A stretch of 64,000 bases of DNA from Podospora pseudoanserina (Eukaryota > Ascomycota > Sordariomycetes > Sordariales > Podosporaceae): assembly GCF_035222485.1 (NCBI RefSeq), contig NC_085920.1:3844001-3908000 (forward strand), read 5' to 3'. Position numbers and translations under genes: made by a program. Below are positions 20,535 through 31,219 of this stretch, piece by piece. Position 1 is the stretch's first letter, and each line of letters begins with the position of its first letter. The notes under the pieces are model-generated. The model saw nothing but the letters and a program-made list of their open reading frames with translations, was not told where the DNA came from and made no database searches.

Positions 20535-21130
20535 AGCTGTGAGATATCAGCTGTGAGATATCAGCTGTGAAATATCAGCTGTGAAATATCAGCTGTGAAA
20601 TATCAACTCTGAAATATCGGCTTTGAAATTTTGGCTGCGAAATGATAGCTGTGAAATAATTACTGGGAAAAGTGAATGGTGGATTGAGAGGTGTGAAAAA
20701 AGGGGTTATGAAAAAGCTGGTTTGAAAAATTACTAGGGAAAAAGTAATTGTGAAAGACTACGGTGGAAAGAGCAGTAATAAAGAACCATCATAAAAGATT
20801 GCTATAAAGAATTGATGTGAGATAGTGGCTACCTGTAGCTGTACATATGAAGTGTTGAATGGAACCGAGAGCCAAATGCTGTGAAGTGATTCCTCTGGTA
20901 AGGTAGTTGAACATCAAGTGTGGTGACAGTATCTACTACGACTGTGTGAAAAGGGAGGGGTTGAAATAATTATTGCTTCCAAACAAGAGGTGTTTGATGG
21001 TTGCAAAATAGAGCAGTGAACTATTAGCTGTGAATGAAGAAGGTGTGAATTGAAAGCTGCGAAATAAATGGCTGTGAAGTAAGAGGTGTGAGAGAATAGC
21101 TGTCAAGTAAGCAGCTGGAATGGATAGAAT
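20535..21130. repeat. Degenerate 14-bp minisatellite
   Basis: Five near-perfect units of AGCTGTGAAATATC stand head to tail at 20535-20604 (the first two have G at position 9). From 20605 the same 14-bp spacing continues with growing divergence: AACTCTGAAATATC, GGCTTTGAAATTTT, GGCTGCGAAATGAT, AGCTGTGAAATAAT, then looser TGTGAAA-type units to about 20830. A second patch with the same period is seen at about 21025-21115 (AGGTGTGAATTGAA, GGCTGTGAAGTAAG, AGCTGTCAAGTAAG). It lies in non-coding DNA between two convergent genes. The edges are approximate. Confidence 0.8.
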
Positions 21131-21341
21131 GAGAACCCAGGAGATAAAACAAGACTTGCGAAATTACAAAACCGCAAGCAGCTTATCTCTCTGATTCTCC
21201 AATTCGTAATGCTGTATCCAGCCCATAGCCAGCTGTAGGGTAGGCAAAGTCACTTTCTCTTATAGTTCAGATCAATTTAGACCATCACCTATGTTCGCTC
21301 ATCAACACTTATCTCTCCACACCCCTCTCAATATCGCACCA

Positions 21342-23867
21342 TTACGCCTCAATCCCCCTCGCAGCATTCAAAATCCTACTCTCAATAATATCAACCCACC
21401 TCTCCGCATTCGTCCAATCCTCCTGATCAATGCTCTCCATCAAACCCGGGAACACCGCCCCGGAGTACCCCGTCCACAATCCCGGAGCAAACACCACGTG
21501 TTTGAACCAGGGCCTGTTGTCCAGCCCTTCCTCATACAAGAAGCTACGCTCGAGGTACTTATACTTGGTGTTGGCCTTACGAACCGCGCAATGATGGCGG
21601 ATCTTACGAGGCAGATCCCACCAGGGGATTTCGTCGTTTTCTGAGATGTGTCGAAGCTCATCGGCTAGGAGATCAAGATGGTAGGCGTGGTAGGTGAGGG
21701 TTTGAAGGGCTTCATGGAGGCGAGTAAGGGATTTGCGGAAGGTTTTGGGGGTGTGTTTGGATGTGGTGGAAACAGAAACAGGGGAGGAAATGTTGCGGGT
21801 GGAGGAGCGAAGTTCAAACATTTCTTCGTCGGTTACGCTTGCCGAAAGGACTTCGGCTGGGGGGATGAGGTAGGCGTCCAGCTTGTCTTCGACCTTGTGG
21901 ACGTATTCGGCCAGAGCCTTGGCGTAGTCTTCAGCACCAAAGGGGATGACAGGGAGGTTGGCGATTTCCGCTACTAGAATACCAAGAACCTGGGCCATGG
22001 TTCTGTGGTAAAGAAAGTCAGGATCCCCAAACTTTTGCATCCAGTGGAAGCTGTCGTAGTTGGAGTGATAATGGTACACAGGGCTGTCACGGTCATTGTC
22101 GAACCCAATGTCGATGGAGGGAATGCCAGCAAAGTCTTGGAAGGCAGTGAAGTCGCTGCCACTTCCCATTGTTTTGATTTTCTTGTCCCAGAGATCATAC
22201 ACGGTCTGGCCGGGGCGTGTTTGGTTGGCTGATCCAACAAGGGAAGTGGCTGTATAGATGACCTTGTTGAGGATAGGAGAGGCCGCGACGGCGAGGCGCT
22301 TGCCTCTCACGCCGACATCGGTGTTCTGTCAAGGGTTAGCATTCGTACAACACAGAACACAACGAACTGATCAGCATACCACATAGGCGACACTCGCGTG
22401 CTTGAGCCAGGGGAGGTATTCCTCCACCCACTCCGTTGAGCCAACCAAACCATACTCCTCACCGTCCCAGCTAGCAAAGACAACAGTCCGGCGAGGTTTC
22501 CAGCCACGCTTGAGTGCTTCTCCAAAAGCACGCATGGCCTCGTTCAAGACTGCCGATCCACTGTTCGGATCGCCGGCGCCTCCTGCAACCCAAGCATCAC
22601 GATGATTTCCAACAACAACAACCTCATCGGGAATGGTACCATTAATCACACCAATGACATTCCAGATCGGGGTGTACACGTATTCTTGCTCGTTGTAGAG
22701 GTTTACAACGACGTCATCTGGAGTAGGTCCGATGTTGTACTCCACGCCCTTGTACCCTAGGCCAGTGTTACGTGTCCACCACTGGTTGAAGTCCTTCGCT
22801 TTCGGACCATGACCGTTGAGGGCCTTGAGAATGGGAAGGGCATCGGCGTAAGAGATCGGGAGGGACGGAATGCTGGGGATGGCTGTTTCGACCGGTCTGC
22901 GAGGAGCCTCTGGCTTTGACGGATACCCAGGGGTAGTCGGATCACCCGGGGCGACACTGAGAAACTGGGTGCTGCCTCGTTGAACACTGCTGGGTTGGCG
23001 TGCCGGTCCTTCAGGGTATGTAGGAACCCCTTTTTCGTCGGTGACTTCTCCATCATCCCCAGGATCGCTGTACAAAATAACGCCAATCATTCCGAGCTCC
23101 TGGGCACGCTTGACCTTGAGCCCTCTGAAAATTCCACCATAACGGGCAATGGCAATCTTTCCCTCGAGTGTGATGTTGGCAGCAAGAAGGTCCTCGAAAT
23201 CTTGGTATGTGCCGTAGTTGACATAGACGACTGGTGCAGTGACGTTTCCCGAAGCAGAGTATCCGTGAAAGGTTGGCACACTGTTGGCAAGCCCACTAGT
23301 GGGATCCTCCTCGATGACATCCTCAACCAGCGAGGCTTCGTACGTCACTTCGTATTCCTTTTCTCCATCCTGTTCCTTCTTCTCCTTTCCCTTCAAAAGG
23401 GCGAGTCTGTGGTCGAGAGGGTAGTTGATGTAGACAACATACTCATTGATCTCAGACTTGATGCCCCACTCTTCCCACTTTTGTTTGGTCGACAGAGCCT
23501 GCGAATAGTTTTTACCGGCGAGGTGAGGTCCTGAGGTGTAATAGCGGCTCCATTGCATGGCGCTTTCGCTGCTGGGAACGTCGCGAAGGATTTGCCTCAA
23601 CTCGTCCTGGTCGACCTGGTTGCGTCCAGGCCAGGTTTGTCCATCCTGTCCATCCCGCCCCGAGATATACCAGTTACCGGACAGGATGGATCCCAAAGGC
23701 GCTATGAGAGTCCATATGAGGGTTGAGGCGAGGGCTATAGTGCAGAAACGGCGAAGCACCGAGCGAGGCTGAGGCCGTGGGCGTGGCGGTACGTAGATGT
23801 AATTATCGGGAAATGGATGGACACTTCGTGTCTTGTTCATCTTGAGCGGCTCGTTTTCGGACTCCAT
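21342..23867 (-). CDS. Membrane-anchored M28 peptidase (GCPII/Vps70 type)
   Basis: Zinc peptidase of the glutamate carboxypeptidase II/transferrin-receptor family; yeast Vps70 is the nearest named fungal relative. Exons are 23867-22380 and 22325-21342, giving 823 aa. It is a type II membrane protein: a short cytosolic N-terminus, a TM at about 42-62 (IALASTLIWTLIAPLGSI), a PA domain at about 160-330, the M28 core at about 370-600 and a TfR-like dimerisation domain at about 690-815. Zinc and catalytic residues are all visible: NHRDAWVAGGAGDPNSG (His, bridging Asp), WDGEEYGL (catalytic Glu and Zn Glu), the Asp of VNTDVG just after the intron, and the His of HYHSNYD. The enzyme is probably active, in the vacuolar or secretory lumen. 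Confidence 0.92.
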
Positions 23868-25472
23868 GATGGTAGTTCTGTTTTCATGATGAGACTTGAT
23901 CTATGAGAAAGGCTGACATTTGGCAGTCACTTACAATTCAACTTAACGCCAAGACAGCAGATGCATCTCACCGACAGATATCGAGTATGGAGTGGTAAAC
24001 AAAGAGATGGAAGCAGACGTTGAATTAAACACTGATGAGCAAACCCTGTGGCGAGCTCTGATCGCGTGTCTCATCCCAGCTGTGAATGGTGGCTGATCAA
24101 TCACTCAATACTGCTGTCGAGGCAGTCGTTGACGCAACCACGGGAGCTGCCGGTGTGATTGGAGTATACAGTGTAGAACGACTTTCGCAGACTGTGCCTA
24201 GACTTGATGGGTCTGGGGGACTCCCGCTTCCGAACGGCTCGCTAGTTTTCCATGTTCAACATCGACGTTCAAGTTGACTTATTCTTCTCACTGACGCTTA
24301 ATAGGCACTTGCTCGGTTCCTGTATCCTGTAGCGCTGTACAAGGACCGCTGTATGTCCCCTCAACAGGTCTCAAGCAATTTTCTGGCTGCCATCTCATGT
24401 GTTGTCTCTCATCCCCGCCTCTCACGAAAACATCTTCCAACATCAAGAAACTTCTGCGGTTAGCGGCGGAAGGCGCACTGAAGGTTCCCCGGTTGTACTG
24501 CGGCCGCCCCCCATGCAGTGAGCTGGTTCGGTGTGGGAGATGTCAAAAAACGCCCCGTTTCTGTCTCGACGGTGTGTTACCCCTCTTTATTTTTTATGTC
24601 CGCTGACCTTTTGCACCAACCTGTCTCACCGGGGCATCAATTGAATGATATCTCTGGTTCGGTACCTACGCAGTAAGGTACTCTGTTGTAAGTGCCATCT
24701 TCTTGAGTTCGTCTTGGATGACGAAGGTGGAACCGTCAGTGGCGAATGAGGGTTCATCCCAGCCCGTCCGATCACGGAGTGGGGCGTCGACCGGTGCCGT
24801 TCCGGTCATCCTCTCAATGCTCTTTGTTCCAGCGGCCTTTGACACCGTAAAATGCCCATGCCACCATTTTTTTCCCGCCTTCTGCAGGTCATTGATATCC
24901 GTTGCTGCAGAACTTGATCCTCCTGCCTAAAGCACGCCCTGCAGAATGCCACCCTAGACCTCCTAACCTCCTCGTCTCGAACAGCCAACGGCCTCTCTTC
25001 CTACCATCTGGGCCGAGCTCACACTCGCCGGCCATCCGACTCAACCAGCCTCTCCCCGGCCGCCGGTTTACTGATCTAGGACTAGTCATCTGCCCGGATC
25101 CGCTCCCGCTTCGAAACTGTGTTTGTCAGCCTTCCCACCCTTGCCTCAGTTCTCGGATAAGGCAAATCAAGGCCTGCAGAGTCACTCGCCGTCTCTTCCT
25201 CTCATACATAAAACTATTTTGTGCCCCCCCCTGCCTTCTGCAGTCTTTCCCCCATTTGTTTTGTTCCTTTCACGGGACTTTTTGTATACCAATTCCTCTC
25301 ATTTGGAGAGCATAGACTTAGTTTCAAGAGAGTCTTATTTTGCCTCCCGATCCGTGGCATACGTCTTACACACATCAGTGGAGCCAACTGTGACATCTCG
25401 AGGCCACTGCCTCTCAGAAACTCAGAACTCAACTCCGTCGTTCTTCTGATCTACTAGGCATAATCGTACACC
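23868..25472. other. Upstream region of M28 peptidase and DHA1 MFS genes
   Basis: 1.6 kb between divergent starts. Only short unrelated frames are present. A C/T-rich leader-like tract precedes the MFS start. No RNA gene was recognised. Confidence 0.4.
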
Positions 25473-27564
25473 ATGACTAGTCATAAGAATGATGGGCCAA
25501 AGCTGCCTGTGCAGCAGCTGGCCATTCTCGGTAAGTCACTTGCCCTTCTAGATCTTTACATGTCGTTCACCGGCCTAGAGTAGTGGAGCAAGAGGGCCCG
25601 TTGCCCAATAATACCCTCCGAGTCAGCTAGGCTTGGCAGACATCAACAACTGCTGCTTGACGATCACTGTTCATCTCATAGCCGGGTACCGCTTCCGCTC
25701 TCTTCATAGTATGCTGACATTCATCATATAGCCATTGCCAGGTTCGCCGAGCCCCTTGCACTCACCTCAGTCTTCCCCTATCTTCCAGAGATGATCGCCA
25801 GCTTTGGGGTAGAGAAGAATGAGGTTGCAAGATGGGCAGGTCTTACCGGAGCCATATTCTCTATAAGTCAGAGCTGTACGGCTGTGGCATGGGGACGGGC
25901 GTCAGATAAATTTGGAAGGAAACCCATCATCCTGATAGGGTTGCTCAGCACGATGATTTGCTTTCTTGTCTGGGGTATGTCGACAAGCTTGCCCATGGCC
26001 ATCACCGCAAGAGCTATCATGGGAAGCGGCAACGGCAATGGTAAGTACCTACACCCAGTTCTGAGTTTTCTGTCACACCACTAACAACGTCACCAGTTGG
26101 CATCATCAGAACCATGGTAGCCGAAATGGTGCCGGAAAGAGTTCTTCAGCCCAAAGCCTTCTCGCTCATGCCCCTTGTGTGGTCAATAGGCTCTGTCTTT
26201 GGGCCTGCCTTTGGTGGCTTCTTTGCACAGCCTGCCAAGCAGTTTCCCAACGTTTTTGGAAACATTGAGTTCTTCAAGACTTACCCCTTTGCTTTGCCAA
26301 ATATCATGGCATGCTGTGTGTTTTTCATTTCTTTCATGACCGGATTGTTGTTCCTCAAGGTTCGTCTCATTGCCCCTTTCAAATCACCACATAGACTAAC
26401 AGCCACAACAGGAAACACTCGAAAGCAAACGCAACAAACGCGACTGGGGCCTCGAGCTCGGCGAGAAACTAACTCGTCCTTTCCACCGCTCCAAGCGTAC
26501 CAAGAATCTCAGAAGGCGCTCCTTTGTTGACAGCGAGGCATCTGCCCCTCTGCTTGCCCAGTCCGCCATGTCAAGCAGCTCTTCGCACTTGGAATCCAAG
26601 CACTCCGATCCAGTATCGATGAAGGACATTTTCGCCCCTCAGACGTCGATAAACCTCATCTGCTACACCTTCTTGGCTCTTCACTCAGTAGCGTACGACC
26701 AAGTCCTGCCTGTGTTCCTCAACTACCCCCGTGTGATCCCTGACGAGCACAACACCTCCCTCCCGTTCAAGTTCACCGGCGGCTTCGGCCTCAGCTCGGA
26801 CAAAATCGGCACAATCTACACGGTCTATGGCATCTCCTGTGGAGTGATTCAGTTTTTCTTGTTTCCCAAGCTGTGTGCCATGTTTGGTGTGCTGGGAATC
26901 TACCGCTTTGCCAGTAAGCACCCTATTATTTCTCCCTTCCCTAGTCCTTTCGTAGTTACTGACTTCTTGCATAGCCGTCGTATTCCCTATAATATACTTC
27001 TTGACGCCCTACACAGTTCTCGTCCAGGATACCACCGCTCGGTACATCTTCTTCTTGACCATCATGCTGGTCAAAGGATTTGTCGTTATCGTCGCCTTCC
27101 CTTGCACCACCATCCTCCTGACCAACTCTGCTACCTCCCTCCGGATCCTTGGGACCTTGAACGGAGTAGCGACGACCTTTTCCGGACTAGGGAGAGCTGC
27201 GGGGCCCGCCGCTGCCGGTGCGGTCTTCAGCTGGGGCGTGCAGAGAGGATACGTGATTGCAGCGTGGTGGTTTCTGGGGTTAATCGCCTTGATGGGGACG
27301 ATCCCGCCTTGGTTTATTATCGAAGGTGATGGCCCTACCGCTTCCTCGACAGCCACATCAACTTCCACCTCTGACGGGGAAGAAGAGAGCCTGCTCCAGC
27401 GTGACGACGATGACGATAGCAGCGTTGACGGGTACGACGAAGTAGCTGTTTTAGAAGCATTGGAGGGCGAGGAGTCAGAATCGGAGACTGAGCCCGGGAA
27501 GGAAAGGAAAAAGAGGACAACGAACGGGAGTTATGGAACAATGAATAATGGGACAGCGAGTTGA
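25473..27564 (+). CDS. MFS transporter, DHA1-like 12-TM
   Basis: Predicted proton-driven efflux pump of the plasma or vacuolar membrane; substrate unknown. Exons are 25473-25530, 25732-26040, 26097-26359, 26412-26913 and 26975-27564, giving 573 aa. All junctions keep the frame, and introns 1 (201 nt) and 2 have CTGAC/CTAAC branch sites. Motif A is clear between TM2 and TM3 (GRASDKFGRKPIIL). The central loop is basic and Ser-rich (LTRPFHRSKRTKNLRRRSF). The second half starts at about TSINLICYTFLALHSVAYD, and the C-terminal tail is strongly acidic. It resembles the fungal Ycr023c/ZIFL-type branch of DHA1; that sub-branch is a guess. The P450 and a second MFS gene follow. Confidence 0.9.
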
Positions 27565-28583
27565 ATGAAATATCATGATGGATGAAGAGACGGGAAAAGA
27601 AACGATAGAGCATACGACGGAAAGAAGGTCATGACTGAACGGGTGTGTGTTTCTTTTGGCTGATGATACCAGATTTCTTTTTTTTCTTTCGGCATATCCA
27701 TCAAGCATATGACATATCACCTGGGCGGTGTTTTGGGGATAAGGAGTTTAAAAAGTTTTGCTGTTTTGGCTGTTTGAATAGAAGGAATGAATTGTCTTTC
27801 CACCATAACTCATCCTGGTCCCTTACCGACCACAACCACCACCAGCTTGCTCCTTCCTTAACAGCAGGAGCAACAACAATGGTTTATGTATTAGGTCAAC
27901 CATGCAATATTCAACAGGACAGCAGCACATTCTGGCGTAGCCAAGCGGTCAGCCTGCTGGCCGAGGGCAAGCCCTCTCCACCCCCCCCCTCGGCTTCGCT
28001 CAGCCCCAGAGCTTCCTGTTCGAATCCTCGTAAAATCAAATGGTTTTCGGCGCCGGAACATCACAATCAAATAAAGTGTGCATGTTCGTGAGCTTCTTGA
28101 TTTTTATTGATCACTAGTGAAAGATAGGATAACGAGCTGTTTTTTCTTTTGAGTGATGTTTCTATATCACTTGTTTTTGAAATTGACTTTTTCATGACTG
28201 TTGGGTTGTACGGACAGATGCATCCAGCGGTTTGGTACGCTGTGTGATGGGATTGGAACCACAATCAACTACTCGGCAGGTCGGTAGATAACCGGTGAAG
28301 GAATGAAGCAAGAGGAGAGATATCTCGATATTCAAGATAAATAACCTGTGATATCACATGGACAGCTTCTACGACCGAGTATCTCCTAATCTACCGCCTA
28401 ACCAAAACCACTCGCTCAAGCTATGTTACAAACCCCTTCCCCCAAAAAGAAAATCTACACACATTTTCCCCCCAAAGGTGATGTATGTAATGTGTTCCCC
28501 ATCTAGATATCTCTCCCATCTACCCACCATCTGTCAGCCACCCAATCTAAAAATACCGACATTATACAATCCCCATCCCCTCA
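27565..28583. other. Gap between convergent MFS and P450 genes
   Basis: 1.0 kb with two 3' ends. It contains a tRNA-like stretch (27931-28037, listed separately). Otherwise I see nothing. Confidence 0.4.
27931..28037 (+). other. tRNA-like relic with A- and B-box matches
   Basis: TAGCCAAGCGGTC at 27938-27950 fits a pol III A box, and TGTTCGAATCC at 28017-28027 fits a B box 70 bp on. A D-stem (GCCA/TGGC) can be drawn. However, no 7-bp acceptor stem forms, the T stem is mismatched, and where an anticodon arm should be there is a perfect GAGGGC/GCCCTC hairpin with an AA loop. I read it as a decayed tRNA copy or tRNA-derived repeat, or chance; not a working tRNA. Confidence 0.25.
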
Positions 28584-30251
28584 TTATCTACCCCTGCCTT
28601 TCCCCCCATCAATCACCACCTCCCCACTCCCCCCCAACAAGGAAACCCTAACCGTAACCCCCTCCTTAGGCCTCAAAACCAACCTCCACATCTTCCACTC
28701 CTCCGGATCAGCCGTCTCATAATCCCTCCCAAACTCAAACTCGCTCAGCAGCACACACAACAAAATCTTCATCTCCGTTTCGGCAAACTTCCGCCCAATA
28801 CACCCCCTCGGCCCCTGCAAAAAAGTCATAAACGCGTTCGGCACCACACTCGGCGGCAAATCATCCCACCTGTCCGGGTCAAACTCATCCGCCGTTTCCC
28901 CCCAGTAGCACGGAAGCCGGTTGATCGTGTTGGCAAGCACGTAGATCACAGTCCCACCCGGGACTTTGTACTGACCCAAAGTGTCGTCCGCGATGGACTG
29001 CCTTACTGTCATGGGGATCGGGGGGATGTATCTCAGTGATTCCCTGCAGACATTGTCCATGAAGGGGAGCTTATCCGGGTCTACGGACGCCAAAAGACGA
29101 GGATCGTGGCGGGTGGAGGCGTCAAACAAAAAGGGCATGTGCTCCCGGATTTCCTCACGGAGTTTGCTCTGAATTTCAGGGTGCGTCGACAAAAGGTGAA
29201 CAGTCCACGCCACCGCCGTGGCAGTGGTGTCATGCCCCGCCCCCAGAAACGTCATGATCTGATCCCGCATCGTGTCAAATGACAGCCCCTCCTCCCCGTT
29301 CTCCTTGAGCTTCTTGTTCTCTTTCGCAATCAGAGCAAGGATGTCCTTCTTGCCGATGTTGTTCTCCGCCTCGTCGAGCTTGGTGGTGATGATCTCGGTT
29401 GCTTTGTCGAGGATGATACCTCGGGAGGTTTCCATGTCGCGATTCATCTTGGAGGGGATGTGCTTCGAGGCAGGGATGAAAGCTTGCATTCCGTGGAGGA
29501 GGCGAGAAAAGAGGTCAAAGGCGAAGACGAGACGGTAGGCCTCGCGGATGGGGACGTCAGGGTCCTCGAGGGAGTTGATGTCGTACCCGAAACCGGCCTT
29601 GCCGATGATGTCGAGGGTGCAGCGGTTCAGCCATTCCAACGCCTCGAACGATTTGACCCTGAGGTGGGAGGTGGTCATCTCCTCCTTCCAGAGCTTGGCC
29701 ATGATGAGGGACTTTTCCCAAAAGATGGGCGTGAGCGAGCGGATAGCACCGATGGAGAAGCCGGCTGTGAGGGCCTTGCGCTGGACGACGTGGTCGGTGC
29801 CTTCGGCGAGGAGGATGCCCTCACCAAGAATGCGGACCATCCAGAGCTTGGCCCGAACGGGCTTGGGGTAATTGTACGGGTTTTTCACCGTCATGTGCTT
29901 GAGGGCTTCGTCGTCGGCGACGGACAGTCTCTCGGCGCCGAAGGGGAAGTAGTAGCGGATGATGGGACCGAGCTCCTTGTGCCAGCGACGCTGGGGGACG
30001 CCGCACTCCTCGGTGATGATGGTGAAGAACTGCCCTATGAGAGGGTTACCCGGGACAGTGGGAACGTGTCTCAGCTCCGAGAAGTAGATTGGGTAAAGAT
30101 AGCTCAGCCAGACGAAAAGGTAGAAGGGGATGGCTGCTGCCAACGCTGTCCCGACAGTCTGGGCCAGAGGCAGGTCGAATTTCTTCGCGACACCGATGGA
30201 TGCTGCTGTGGTTACCGCCAGCATGGGGCCGAGAGCGACTTTTGAGGCCAT
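28584..30251 (-). CDS. Cytochrome P450
   Basis: ER-anchored haem mono-oxygenase, 555 aa, no introns. The N-terminus is long and hydrophobic, with an anchor near residues 35-60 (ALAAAIPFYLFVWLSYLYP). Motifs seen are the I-helix AGHDTT with upstream FLG, the K-helix ExxR in CRESLRY, a PERF-like region in DEFDPDRW, and the haem loop FLQGPRGCIGRKF with Cys484 as the thiolate ligand. All essential residues are present, so the enzyme is probably functional. Substrate and CYP family cannot be read from the sequence. It is divergent from a DHA2 MFS gene over about 970 bp of shared promoter and faces a DHA1 MFS gene on the other side, which suggests detoxification or a small metabolic function. Confidence 0.93.
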   Translation of the reverse strand: MASKVALGPMLAVTTAASIGVAKKFDLPLAQTVGTALAAAIPFYLFVWLSYLYPIYFSELRHVPTVPGNPLIGQFFTIITEECGVPQRRWHKELGPIIRYYFPFGAERLSVADDEALKHMTVKNPYNYPKPVRAKLWMVRILGEGILLAEGTDHVVQRKALTAGFSIGAIRSLTPIFWEKSLIMAKLWKEEMTTSHLRVKSFEALEWLNRCTLDIIGKAGFGYDINSLEDPDVPIREAYRLVFAFDLFSRLLHGMQAFIPASKHIPSKMNRDMETSRGIILDKATEIITTKLDEAENNIGKKDILALIAKENKKLKENGEEGLSFDTMRDQIMTFLGAGHDTTATAVAWTVHLLSTHPEIQSKLREEIREHMPFLFDASTRHDPRLLASVDPDKLPFMDNVCRESLRYIPPIPMTVRQSIADDTLGQYKVPGGTVIYVLANTINRLPCYWGETADEFDPDRWDDLPPSVVPNAFMTFLQGPRGCIGRKFAETEMKILLCVLLSEFEFGRDYETADPEEWKMWRLVLRPKEGVTVRVSLLGGSGEVVIDGGKGRGR

Positions 30252-31219
30252 GGTTACCGAAGCGACATTCGGTGTTCAACGGCCGAGAGATGGAGTATCG
30301 GAACTGGAAGAACTGAAGCGAAGCATAGAGTTGAACGCCGGTTAGGTCCAAACCCCCAGAAGATCAGATACACTGCGAGGTTGTGATGCCGAAACCAGGA
30401 TTCCAACGGTAACGGGCATACCGTTATATACATCATGCCTGCTGGCCTTCAGAATCCAGGAGCTTGGTTCGCCGTGGCGACGTTCAAGATTGAGGGCTTT
30501 CCATGGCGCTAGGCGAAGCCGGTGTATGCCGCAAGTTTGACCTGAAGGATCTATTTACATGCCGTTACCCAAAAGCATGGCCTAGAACAGACCTAGAGCA
30601 GTATTGTCTGAATCATGTCCGCCAGAGTCAGTGTCAACGCCGGTGTTGGAGTCTGTGTGCTAGTGGGCTAGGTTGAGCGTTCTCGTACGACGGAATCCGG
30701 TATAACCGTTGGTTTAGACTTGAGCCGATGACCTGTGTGTCGGTACTGAAGTTGACATGCGGGCTCCTTGATTACCCCTGAAAGCAGTCATTCAGTTACA
30801 GTCAGGCATCATGAGCTGAACCTGGGGTTCTGCGTGTGCGCTGTGTTCTTCGAAACAAGGTGGCACTTTAAAGACAGCCCTTGAATATTCTCATCGTCGT
30901 TTCTGTTGAACTGCCTGCAGGCTTGGTAAGGGTTGACGGTTATTCAGCCGTCGAGTGGCGCACCTAGTCTAGGCGATCCCCTGTGGCCGCTCCCAACGAG
31001 AAAAAGCCGTTGTCGACCGAAAATACCGGCCTCCTAGACTGACGAGAGCTTTATCGACATGGAAAGCGACCATACCTGCTGCCTCTGGTAGCTTCTCCGG
31101 GGTCAGATCTCAGGATTTGAAAGAGGTCGAAAACATGACCCATGACCAGAGTTTCCGGCTCCTGAACGTCGAGTGAATCTTGACTGTTTCACTCAACCCC
31201 CGAGTCCCTTCTCCTCCTC
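30252..31219. promoter_or_regulatory. Shared P450/MFS promoter with CGG palindromes
   Basis: The divergent promoter holds several dyads with CGG/CCG ends, the hallmark of Zn2Cys6 regulators: ACCGAA/TTCGGT (30256-30261 and 30268-30273), AACGCCGGTT (30334-30343), AACGGTA/TACCGTT with a 7-nt spacer (30405-30425, which equals CGG-N11-CCG), CAAC-GCCGGT-GTTG (30635-30648) and CCGGTATAACCGTT (30697-30710). A TATATAA element lies beside the third dyad on the P450 side. Binding is an inference. Confidence 0.45.

Larger units (their letters stand above)
19721..21341. other. Gap between convergent CK2 and M28 peptidase genes
   Basis: 1.6 kb with no gene that I can support. It contains a long GA microsatellite (about 19990-20042), a T run of about 28 (about 20132-20159) and a degenerate 14-bp minisatellite (20535 to about 21130). 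This is the most repeat-laden stretch of the window. Confidence 0.6.

Noticed and set aside
19721-21341. Transposon in the repeat-rich gap after CK2
   Set aside because: No terminal repeats, target-site duplication or transposase-like frame; only simple repeats and the 14-bp array.
24700-24880. Dispersed 5S rRNA gene in the gap before the DHA1 transporter
   Set aside because: A CCCGTCCGATCACGG-like stretch recalls 5S rRNA, but the rest of the 5S sequence is absent.
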